Source: an uncultured Eubacteriales bacterium (lineage in GTDB: Bacteria > Bacillota > Clostridia > Christensenellales > Aristaeellaceae). From it: a DNA stretch of 9,180 bases. The notes beneath the pieces were generated by a model. It had not been told where the DNA came from and searched no databases. It saw only the letters and a list, made by a program, of their open reading frames with translations. This document shows, one piece after another, positions 1-5,471 of this stretch. The translations under genes were made by a program, and so were the position numbers. The stretch lies in the NCBI GenBank assembly GCA_944353735.1, contig CALVPU010000182.1, positions 1-9,180 of the forward strand, in the 5' to 3' direction. How positions within the stretch are numbered: the stretch's first letter is position 1; each line of letters starts with the position of its first letter.

Positions 1-303
1 CGGCAGGCGAAGCAGAAGCGCGCGCGGGCATGCGCGGCGAATCCGCCAGCCAATGCGCGGCGGCAGTTGGGGCAAGTCTAAAAGGCGCGAGCAGCCGCGC
101 CGAGAGCGGCGGGCGGCACGGAAGCGCGCGCAGCTGAAACGGCGCCATACGGACGGCGAGCTGTTCGCCGCATAACGTGGAAGCGCTTTAGGCGCGCGGC
201 ATTGCGGCGGCACAGGCCGCGCGCGCAGAGTTTTGTTGACGCCGCCGCGCGCAGACGTGCATGTTCGCCGCGGCGCGCGGAAATCGCTTTGACAGGAGGT
301 CGT
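1..303. other. Leading region without an assignable gene
   Basis: I see no gene here that I can support. All three forward frames are open at the window edge and close at TAA 79-81, TGA 135-137 or TAA 172-174, so the tail of an upstream gene could end at any of them. The translations are Arg/Ala-rich and resemble no family, as expected for G+C-rich noncoding DNA. A weak 5-bp hairpin (94-98 with 106-110) is present. The last bases contain the ribosome binding site of the next gene. Confidence 0.4.
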
Positions 304-660
304 ATGAAGCGTCGCAAGAGTCCCTTTCTCGTATTTCTCACCTGCGTGCTGGCGGTGCCGACCTGCGGCGCGCTCATGGGCGAGCTGCCCCGCGGGACGG
401 CGTTCGCCGATCTGAGGCCGTGGCTGGCCGTGGGAGCGCTGCTGGGCGTGGCGCACCTCGTCATCCGTCCGGTGCTGCGCTTCCTCAGCGCGCCGATCGG
501 CTGCCTGACGCTGGGACTGTTTGGGCTGGTCATCGACGTCGGGCTGATCTACGCCTGCGCCGCGCTCGTCGACGGCTTTCGCGTTTCCAGCCTCCTCTAC
601 GCCCTGCTGACCGCCGTGATGATCAACGCCATCAGCGCCATCGCCGCCGGACGAAACTGA
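304..660 (+). CDS. YvlD-like small membrane protein (phage holin family 4, PF04020)
   Basis: This encodes a 118-residue integral membrane protein. The start is ATG 304, five bases after AGGAGG (294-299). Four hydrophobic segments lie at about residues 8-25, 39-57, 62-88 and 95-114, after a basic N-terminus (MKRRK) that should stay in the cytoplasm. The stretch RPVLRFLSAPIG followed by LTLGLFGLVID (about 55-78) and GFRV near residue 91 is the pattern of the YvlD/'Mycobacterial 4 TMS phage holin' family. Despite the name, most such proteins are chromosomal and of unknown function; in Bacillus subtilis yvlD belongs to an envelope-stress operon. No phage gene is nearby, so a lysis role is unlikely. 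The gene stands alone, convergent with the DUF2130 gene. Family assignment is fairly secure; function is unknown. Confidence 0.85.
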   Translation: MKRRKSPFLVFLTCVLAVPTCGALMGELPRGTAFADLRPWLAVGALLGVAHLVIRPVLRFLSAPIGCLTLGLFGLVIDVGLIYACAALVDGFRVSSLLYALLTAVMINAISAIAAGRN

Positions 661-720
661 GCGCGTCGGCGAAGCCAGCGCGCAGACGCCCAAGCGCCGC
701 CCTCGAGTTCATGGCGTTCG

Positions 721-743
721 CGCAGGGCGAAGCTGTCCCTGCG
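721..743. other. Hairpin downstream of the membrane-protein gene
   Basis: CGCAGGG (721-727) pairs with CCCTGCG (737-743) around a 9-nt loop. It lies 60 bases after the membrane-protein stop in the convergent intergenic gap. There is no T tract, so it is not a classical terminator alone. It may act with the stronger hairpin at 755-786. Confidence 0.4.
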
Positions 744-754
744 GTTCGCACAGC

Positions 755-786
755 GCGGCGCGCGCCGGATTTTCGGCGCGCGCCGC
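755..786. terminator. Perfect 13-bp G+C hairpin between convergent genes
   Basis: GCGGCGCGCGCCG (755-767) and CGGCGCGCGCCGC (774-786) form an uninterrupted 13-bp stem around the loop GATTTT. It sits between the 3' ends of two convergent genes, where a bidirectional terminator is expected. Neither flank has an immediate run of T, though a TTTCATTTTT stretch follows 16 bases later on the plus strand. It may stop transcription by structure or protect mRNA 3' ends. The structure is certain; the terminator role is inferred. Confidence 0.5.
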
Positions 787-817
787 TTCGCTTGCCCCAT
801 GTTTCATTTTTCTGCCC

Positions 818-959
818 GCGCCTCCGGCGCTTCAGTCCGCGGCGCCTGGGCGCGCGTCCTTTCCGGGCGTCTCCGTCTCATTTGCGCCGCGCCTCCTGCG
901 CTTCAGTCCGCGGCGCCTGGGCGCGCGTCCTCTCCGGGCATCTCCGTCTCATTCGCGCC
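818..959. repeat. 71-bp tandem duplication covering the 3' end of the DUF2130 gene
   Basis: Bases 818-888 and 889-959 are head-to-tail copies that match at 67 of 71 positions by eye. The copy at 889-959 holds the last 18 codons and the stop codon of the DUF2130 gene; the copy at 818-888 lies just beyond the stop. Bases from about 801 (GTTTCATTTTT) look like a decayed edge of a further copy. As 71 is not a multiple of three, readthrough would not simply repeat the protein tail. Confidence 0.85.
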
Positions 960-2378
960 GCGCTCGTCCGTCGCTGTCGCCTCCGCCTGCCGCATCTTCG
1001 CCGCGTCCTCGAGCATCGTCCGGACGGAGGGCGCGTTCTTCGTCAGCTTCTTGATGGTCAGGTCCTCCGCCTTGTTGTTTGCGAGGCGGAGGTTGTTTTC
1101 CGAGCTGAGCAGCGCCTGTTTGATCTTCTGCAGGTGGTCGATGCTCTTGTCGATCTCCTCGATCGCAGTAGCGAAGCGCTGGCTCGCGAGGCGGTAATTG
1201 CGTCCGAAGGCGTCCTTGAAGGCGTTCATGTTCTCCTCAAAGCGCGTCAGGTCGATCTGCTGGTTCTGCGCGATCTGCAGCTGCTGGCGATAGTACAGCG
1301 AATTGCGCGCCGCGTTGCGCAGCAGCGTGATGATGGGGATGAAGAACTGCGGGCGGATGACGTACATCTTTTCGTACCTGTAGGAGACGTCGACGATGCC
1401 GTTGTTGTACAGCTCGTTGTCGATCTCCAGCAGGGAGACGAGTATGGCGTACTCGCACTTCTTCTCGCGGCGGTCCTTGTCCAGTTCGCGGAAGAAGTCC
1501 TCGTTCTTGTGCTTGGTGGCGGTGGCGTCGGCCTCGTTCTTCATCTCGAACATGATGGAGATGAACTCCGTGCCGTCCTCGCCGCGCTCGCGGTAGATGA
1601 AGTCGCCCTTGCTGCCGGTGCGGGCGTCGTTGTCCTTTTCAAAGTAGGCGTTGGGGAAGGCGGTCATGCGGATGGCGTTGAACTGCGCGAGGCAGTGCTG
1701 CTCGAGGCTCTCGCCGATCATCTTGGTGGACTGGCGCGCCTTGAAGTCCTTGTAGTATTCGATCTGCTCGTCCTTGAGCCGGAGCCTGCTCTCGTACTGC
1801 TCCTGCAGGGACTTCTCGCTTAAGCGGTTCTCGGTTTCCATGTTCCGGAGCTCGCCCCTGAGGTTGGCGATCTCCGCGGCCTTTTCGGCAAGCTCGGCAC
1901 TCTTCTCGTCCACCGCTGCGCGCACGGCGAGCTGCTTTTCGACCTCGCTCGCCTCGATCCGCGCCTGCAGCTGCACGATCTGCTGGTCGCGGGCGGAAAT
2001 CGCCGCCTCCTTCTGCGACATGCCGGCGGAATGCGCCTGCGCCGCCTGCGCGAGCTCCCGGTCCTTCTTCTCGAGCGCCTGCGAGACGGCGATCTGCCTC
2101 TCCAGCGCGCTGGAATCGAGCCTGGCGCGCAGGTCGGCGATGAGCTTGTCCTTGACCGCGATCTCCGCGTCCTTCTGACCGAGGCTGGCGGCGCGCGCCT
2201 TCTCCTCCTGCAGGCGAATCACTTCCAGCTCGCTCTGGCGCTGCGCGTCGAGCAGCTTCGCCCGCCGGTCGAGTTCTTTGGCGAATTCCTGATCGCGCAC
2301 CTGCCGCGCGATCTGCTCGTAACCGTTTTCGTCCACCTGAAACACTTCTCCGCATTTCGGGCACTTGATCTGCTGCAC
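903..2378 (-). CDS. DUF2130 protein: zinc-ribbon-like N-terminus, long coiled coil, PD-(D/E)XK-like core
   Basis: This encodes 491 residues from GTG at 2378-2376; GGGGGTGG (2390-2383) serves as the ribosome binding site four bases upstream. The N-terminus KCPKCG (C6, C9) is half of a zinc ribbon and typical of DUF2130 (PF09903). A charged coiled coil spans about 25-210, with residues 73-111 resembling 127-165 (a 54-residue repeat). The conserved domain covers about 215-430 and contains IGESLE (E224), SKGD (D259) and FEMK (E278, K280). This D...ExK spacing fits a PD-(D/E)XK nuclease core, so a DNA-directed role is inferred; no activity is established. The tail (about 445-491) is acidic and probably disordered. 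It has its own promoter, separate from rmuC. The family call is strong; the nuclease role is tentative. Confidence 0.88.
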   Translation of the reverse strand: MQQIKCPKCGEVFQVDENGYEQIARQVRDQEFAKELDRRAKLLDAQRQSELEVIRLQEEKARAASLGQKDAEIAVKDKLIADLRARLDSSALERQIAVSQALEKKDRELAQAAQAHSAGMSQKEAAISARDQQIVQLQARIEASEVEKQLAVRAAVDEKSAELAEKAAEIANLRGELRNMETENRLSEKSLQEQYESRLRLKDEQIEYYKDFKARQSTKMIGESLEQHCLAQFNAIRMTAFPNAYFEKDNDARTGSKGDFIYRERGEDGTEFISIMFEMKNEADATATKHKNEDFFRELDKDRREKKCEYAILVSLLEIDNELYNNGIVDVSYRYEKMYVIRPQFFIPIITLLRNAARNSLYYRQQLQIAQNQQIDLTRFEENMNAFKDAFGRNYRLASQRFATAIEEIDKSIDHLQKIKQALLSSENNLRLANNKAEDLTIKKLTKNAPSVRTMLEDAAKMRQAEATATDERGANETEMPGEDARPGAAD

Positions 2379-2407
2379 AATTCCACCCCCGAGGTATTCT
2401 CTTTCAG

Positions 2408-2437
2408 ATTATCATGAGAATTCGCCGCAATTGTCAT
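2408..2437 (-). promoter_or_regulatory. Candidate sigma-A promoter of the DUF2130 gene
   Basis: On the minus strand, ATGACA (2437-2432) is a 5-of-6 match to the -35 box, and GATAAT (2413-2408) a 5-of-6 match to the -10 box, with an 18-bp spacer. Transcription would start near 2401, about 22 bases before the GTG start. It lies just beyond the rmuC terminator and is overlapped by a 23-bp direct repeat, which suggests an operator or a duplicated promoter. Confidence 0.55.
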
Positions 2438-2458
2438 CATGAGAATTCGCCGCAATTG
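2411..2458. repeat. Pair of identical 23-bp direct repeats over the DUF2130 promoter
   Basis: Two identical 23-bp copies lie at 2411-2433 and 2436-2458, a period of 25 bp. Each contains TCATGAGAATTC, then GCCG, then CAATTG, so three 6-bp palindromes (TCATGA, GAATTC, CAATTG) recur in each. The first copy covers part of the -10 box and the spacer; the second lies just upstream of the -35 box. A period of about 2.4 helical turns suits either two bound proteins or a recent duplication of promoter DNA. Confidence 0.85.
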
Positions 2459-2462
2459 CAGG

Positions 2463-2484
2463 AAAAAAGCGCGCGGCGGCGCGC
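2463..2484 (-). terminator. Intrinsic terminator of rmuC
   Basis: Read on the minus strand, GCGCGC (2484-2479), loop CGCC, GCGCGC (2474-2469) is followed directly by six T residues (2468-2463). This is a rho-independent terminator 38 bases after the rmuC stop codon. It separates rmuC from the DUF2130 gene that follows on the same strand. Confidence 0.75.
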
Positions 2485-2521
2485 GGAAGAAACGGCGCGG
2501 GCGGAACATGTCCGCACCGCC

Positions 2522-3850
2522 TCAGCGCGGCGGCACGCCTTCATCCCCGTCTGCTTCGCCGTCCGCGACGCCTTCATCGTCCGCCTCGGCGACGCCGCGC
2601 AGCTGGCGCGAGAGGGCACGGGCGCGGACGTCCATCTTCTCCAGCGCCTCCTCCGTCTGCCGCAGGCGGCGGCGCACGTTGGCGGCGGCCTCCTCATAGC
2701 GCGCGAACTCGGCGCGCACGGCGGCGAGCAGCTTGAGCACCTCGCCGCTGCGGCGCTCGAGCGTGACCGAGCGAAAGCCCATGCGCAGGCTGGTCAGCAG
2801 CGCCGCGAGCGTGTTGGGCCCCGCGACCATGACGCGGTACTTCGCCTGCAGCCGCTCGCACAGCCCGCGGCGGCGCACCGCCTCGGCGTAAAGGCTCTCC
2901 ACCGGCAGAAACATCACCGCGAAGTCGGCGGTCTGCGGCGGGCGGATGTACTTTTCGCCAATCGCCTTCGCCTGCTCGGTCAGCGCGCGCTCCAGCGCGG
3001 CGGCGCACGCCTCCACCCGCGCGGCGTCGCCCGCCTCGCTCGCCTCGGTCAGGCGCAGAAAGTCCTCCTGCGGAAACTTGGAGTCGATGGGCAGAAGCGC
3101 CTCGCCGTCCAGCGCCGGCAGCCGCACGGCAAACTCCACGCGCGTCTGCGAGCCCTCGGGGATGGCGGCGTTTTCCAGATACTGTCCCGGCGCGAGCATC
3201 TCCTCGAGCAGCGCGCGCAGCTGCATCTCGCCCCAGACGCCGCGCGTCTTGACGCCGCCGAGCACCTTGCGCAGCCCGGCGAACTCGCCCGCCAGCTCGC
3301 GCATCTGCCCCAGTCCGGCGTGCACGTCCGCCAGCTGGCGGTTGACGGTCCGGAACGACTCGCTCAGGCGCGCGTCGAGCTTTTCCGACACGATGCTGCG
3401 CACCTCGCCGAGCTGGCGCTCGTTGGCTTCGCGCAGGGCGTCGAGGCGCGTCTCCAGCGCGCCGGACACGGACGAGCGCATCTCGCGCAGCTGGCGCTCG
3501 TTGGTCGTGCGCATGGCGACGAGGCGCGTCTCCAGCCGCTCGGAGACGATGCTGCGCACCTCGCCGAGCTGGCGCTCGTTGACTTCGCGCAGGGCGTCGA
3601 GGCGGCTGTCGAGCGCGTCGCGCAGGCGGTCCTGGCGCCGGCTGAGCTCGCCGCCCTGCGCGTCGATGCGCTCGACCGCCGCCTCGAGGGACTGGTTGAG
3701 CAGCAGGATGGCGCGCGACTGCGCTTCGGCGTCCTTGCGCGCGCGCCTCTGTTCGCGCTGCACGGCGAACGTGCGCGCCAGCAGCACCGCCAGCAGTGCC
3801 GTCAGCAGCGCCGCCAGCGCGCCGCAGAGGATGAGGACTTCGGTCTGCAT
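2522..3850 (-). CDS. rmuC: RmuC family protein (membrane-anchored coiled coil with PD-(D/E)XK-like nuclease domain)
   Basis: This encodes 442 residues from ATG 3850-3848, seven bases after AAAGGAG (3864-3858). A transmembrane anchor lies at about 5-27. A coiled coil (about 30-185) contains three exact-length 26-residue repeats (84-161). The RmuC domain (PF02646), about 190-400, shows KTRGVWGEMQL (W206), VEFAVRLP (E239), PIDSKFPQEDF (D256, K258), FLPVESLYAEA and MVAGPNTLAALL. E239 with D256-x-K258 is the PD-(D/E)XK-like core; Firmicutes members commonly have VEF where proteobacteria have PD. In Escherichia coli, loss of rmuC raises inversion at short inverted repeats; the biochemical activity is not settled. 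The acidic C-terminal tail from about 421 is probably disordered. It is transcribed from its own sigma-A promoter, divergent from the sigma operon, and ends at a clear terminator. Confidence 0.93.
   Translation of the reverse strand: MQTEVLILCGALAALLTALLAVLLARTFAVQREQRRARKDAEAQSRAILLLNQSLEAAVERIDAQGGELSRRQDRLRDALDSRLDALREVNERQLGEVRSIVSERLETRLVAMRTTNERQLREMRSSVSGALETRLDALREANERQLGEVRSIVSEKLDARLSESFRTVNRQLADVHAGLGQMRELAGEFAGLRKVLGGVKTRGVWGEMQLRALLEEMLAPGQYLENAAIPEGSQTRVEFAVRLPALDGEALLPIDSKFPQEDFLRLTEASEAGDAARVEACAAALERALTEQAKAIGEKYIRPPQTADFAVMFLPVESLYAEAVRRRGLCERLQAKYRVMVAGPNTLAALLTSLRMGFRSVTLERRSGEVLKLLAAVRAEFARYEEAAANVRRRLRQTEEALEKMDVRARALSRQLRGVAEADDEGVADGEADGDEGVPPR
3368..3601 (-). repeat. 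Three 78-bp tandem repeats inside rmuC
   Basis: Residues 84-109, 110-135 and 136-161 of RmuC are tandem 26-residue units on the pattern LDALRE.NERQLGEVRSIVS followed by E.L..R; a fourth, decayed unit follows from residue 162. In DNA, the first and third units are nearly identical: 58 bp at 3547-3604 and 3391-3448 differ by one base. The middle unit is clearly more diverged. Confidence 0.85.
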
Positions 3851-3933
3851 GGAGCGGCTCCTTTCGTTTGTAAAAAGACGGCGCGCGATGCGGCGCGTCC
3901 GCGCCCGCCAGGGGCGAAAAAATTTCCAAACCT

Positions 3934-3962
3934 ATTATAACATCTTTCCCGCACGGGCGCAA
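3934..3962 (-). promoter_or_regulatory. Sigma-A promoter of rmuC
   Basis: On the minus strand a perfect -10 box TATAAT (3939-3934) lies 17 bp downstream of TTGCGC (3962-3957), a weaker -35 box with TTG conserved. Transcription would start near 3927 and give a leader of about 76 bases. It lies back to back with the promoter at 3992-4020. Confidence 0.7.
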
Positions 3963-3974
3963 GGCGCGCGCCCG
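3954..3974. promoter_or_regulatory. Inverted repeat overlapping the rmuC -35 box
   Basis: CGGGCGC (3954-3960) and GCGCCCG (3968-3974) form a 7-bp inverted repeat with a 7-nt centre. It overlaps the -35 box of the rmuC promoter and lies between two divergent promoters, the usual place for an operator. The DNA is very G+C rich, so chance is a real alternative. Confidence 0.3.
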
Positions 3975-3991
3975 CCAGTTCCCGCAAGGGG

Positions 3992-4020
3992 TTGCGGAGG
4001 CGGCGAATATCGGATATAAT
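3992..4020 (+). promoter_or_regulatory. Sigma-A promoter of the anti-sigma/sigma operon
   Basis: TTGCGG (3992-3997) and a perfect TATAAT (4015-4020) are separated by 17 bp. Transcription would start near 4027, giving a leader of about 39 bases before ATG 4066. I see no SigB/SigF-type promoter (GTTT...GGGTAT-like) in this gap, so self-activation by the encoded sigma factor is not apparent. This is the only promoter I can see for the four-gene operon. Confidence 0.75.
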
Positions 4021-4065
4021 AGAAGCTGGGATTTTATTCCGGAAACGCGATCGGGAGGGACGTCT

Positions 4066-4545
4066 ATGAGCTGTGGGCTGAAGGACCCGGTGGAGCTGCG
4101 CGTGGCGGCGGACCCGGGAATGATGCTGGTGATCCGGCTGGCGACGGCGGGCGTGGTGGCGCGCGCCGGACTGGGCATCGACGCCATGGATGGCCTGAAG
4201 ATGGCGACGGAAGAGGCGTGCAACTGCCTGATCGGGCAGGACAACCCGCCCGCGCGCATCGCGCTGCGCTTCGCCTGCGACGGCAGCGCGCTGACCATTT
4301 GCGCCGCCGCGTGCGATGCGGACGAAGCCGGAGTTGCCGCGCAGCGCGGTCCCTGCGCCTGCGGGCGGGCGGACTGCGGCGCCAGCCGACCGGCGGCGCC
4401 CCACGCGCAGGCGCCCGCCGCCGGCGACGAGCTGGAGATCGTGCGCTGCATCCTCGAGGCGCTCGCCGACGAGGTGGACTTCGACATGCGCGAGGGCAGG
4501 CTCCGCGCGATCGAGCTGCGCACCGCGCTGGCGCGGGAGGGCTGA
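4066..4545 (+). CDS. RsbW/SpoIIAB-like anti-sigma factor homologue with degenerate ATP-binding motifs
   Basis: This encodes 159 residues from ATG 4066, six bases after GGGAGGG (4053-4059). The layout follows the HATPase_c_2 anti-sigma fold: a first strand (ELRVAADPG, about 10-18), a helix to residue 35, an N-box-like helix KMATEEACNCLI (45-56), a strand near 64-80 and a last helix-strand EIVRCILEALADEVDF (124-139). In active RsbW/SpoIIAB kinases the N box reads SEA..N; here EEACNC puts Cys54 where Asn is expected. The D.G motif and GLG loop are replaced by AACDADEAG and a Cys-rich insert (C97, C99, C104) ending in GDEL. Family members bind a SigB/SigF-type factor and phosphorylate an anti-anti-sigma protein. 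This one may bind sigma without kinase activity (inference). The sigma gene follows after two bases. The family call rests on motif order plus context. Confidence 0.75.
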   Translation: MSCGLKDPVELRVAADPGMMLVIRLATAGVVARAGLGIDAMDGLKMATEEACNCLIGQDNPPARIALRFACDGSALTICAAACDADEAGVAAQRGPCACGRADCGASRPAAPHAQAPAAGDELEIVRCILEALADEVDFDMREGRLRAIELRTALAREG

Positions 4546-4547
4546 CC

Positions 4548-5471
4548 ATGCGGACGACATCAGCTCCCGCCGGCGCGGAGGATGCGCGCGCGCGGACGTC
4601 CCCCTGCGCCTCCGGCGCTTCCCCGGCGGACGCTCCCGAAGCGCGGATGACGGCAAACGGCGCGGATTTCGCGGCAGCGAATGATTTTCCGGCTTCCGGC
4701 GCGGGCGGTCCCGCCGCTTCCGCGACGGACGCGCTGGTCCGGCGCTACCTCGCCAGCCGCGACGCGGCGCTGCGCGAGCGCATCGTCGCCGACAACCTCT
4801 ACATCGCGCAGATCATCGCCCGGCGCTTCTCGGGGCGCGGCGTGGAGTACGACGACCTGTATCAGGTCGCCTCGCTGGCGCTGTTCAAGGCGATCGACCG
4901 CTTCGACCCGGGCAAGGGCGTCAAGTTCGTCAGCTTTGTGACGCCGACGATGGTCGGCGAGGTCAAGAACTACTTCCGCGACCGCTCGCGGGCAATCCGC
5001 ATGCCCCGCCGGCGGGCGGAAATGGCGCGCTCGGTGCGCGCGGCGCAGGCGCGGCTGGAACAGCGGCTGGGGCGCTCGCCGCGGGTGGACGAGCTGGCGC
5101 AGGCGCTGGGCGCGTCGGAGGACGACGTGGTCGAGGCGCTGGAGCTCAGCCGCGCGCTGACGCCGGCGTCGCTGGACGCGCAGGCGGGCGAAGAGGGCGA
5201 GGGCTCGCCGCTGGGCCGCCTGCTGGGCGGAGACGATCCCGCCTTCGCCGCATTCGAGCGCGGCGACATGCTCAGCCGCGCGCTCGAGGCGCTGGACGCG
5301 CGCCAGCGCGAGGTCATCCGCGCGCGCTTTTACGAGGACCTCTCGCAGCGCGAGGTCGCCCGGCGGCTGAACGTCTCGCAGATGACCGTGTCGCGCATTG
5401 AGCGCCAGGCGCTCAAGCGAATGCGCGGCGCGATGGACGAAAACGGAACGACGACAGGAGAGAGACCATGA
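4548..5471 (+). CDS. SigB/SigF/SigG-group RNA polymerase sigma factor
   Basis: This encodes 307 residues from ATG 4548, six bases after GGGAGGG (4535-4541). Met34 (4647) lacks a ribosome binding site, so I prefer the first ATG. Residues 1-60 are Ala/Gly/Ser-rich and probably disordered, an extension not usual for the family (about 230-260 residues). Region 2 covers about 62-150: NLYIAQIIARRF, DDLYQVASLALFKAIDRFDP and KFVSFVTPTMVGEVKNYFRD, the last typical of the SigB/SigF/SigG group. Region 3 covers about 151-215, and region 4 about 240-293 with the helix-turn-helix SQREVARRLNVSQMTVSRIE. It recruits RNA polymerase to alternative promoters, held in check by the preceding RsbW-like protein. Sporulation and stress functions cannot be told apart from sequence alone. 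Its stop overlaps the next start (ATGA). Confidence 0.92.
   Translation: MRTTSAPAGAEDARARTSPCASGASPADAPEARMTANGADFAAANDFPASGAGGPAASATDALVRRYLASRDAALRERIVADNLYIAQIIARRFSGRGVEYDDLYQVASLALFKAIDRFDPGKGVKFVSFVTPTMVGEVKNYFRDRSRAIRMPRRRAEMARSVRAAQARLEQRLGRSPRVDELAQALGASEDDVVEALELSRALTPASLDAQAGEEGEGSPLGRLLGGDDPAFAAFERGDMLSRALEALDARQREVIRARFYEDLSQREVARRLNVSQMTVSRIERQALKRMRGAMDENGTTTGERP

Noticed and set aside
1..81. C-terminal end of an upstream plus-strand gene ending at TAA 79-81
   Set aside because: All three frames are open at the edge and none gives recognisable protein, so no frame can be preferred.
236..265. Promoter for the small membrane protein (TTGACG at 236-241)
   Set aside because: The -35 box is good, but the best -10 at a proper distance (CATGTT, 260-265) matches only three of six bases.
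304..660. Prophage remnant because of the 'holin' family name
   Set aside because: The YvlD-type family is mostly chromosomal, and no lysin, tail, integrase or att-like site is present.
261..1823. Long plus-strand open frame across the membrane-protein gene and DUF2130
   Set aside because: It runs through two well-supported genes in other frames, has no ribosome binding site and gives low-complexity sequence.
2414..3940. Long plus-strand open frame opposite rmuC
   Set aside because: It is the complement of rmuC, whose conserved RmuC motifs are unmistakable; the Leu/Ala/Arg-rich translation is a codon-bias shadow.
2694..4523. Long minus-strand frames spanning rmuC, the promoter gap and the anti-sigma gene
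   Set aside because: They cross two divergent promoters and overlap genes with clear start sites; the translations are low-complexity.
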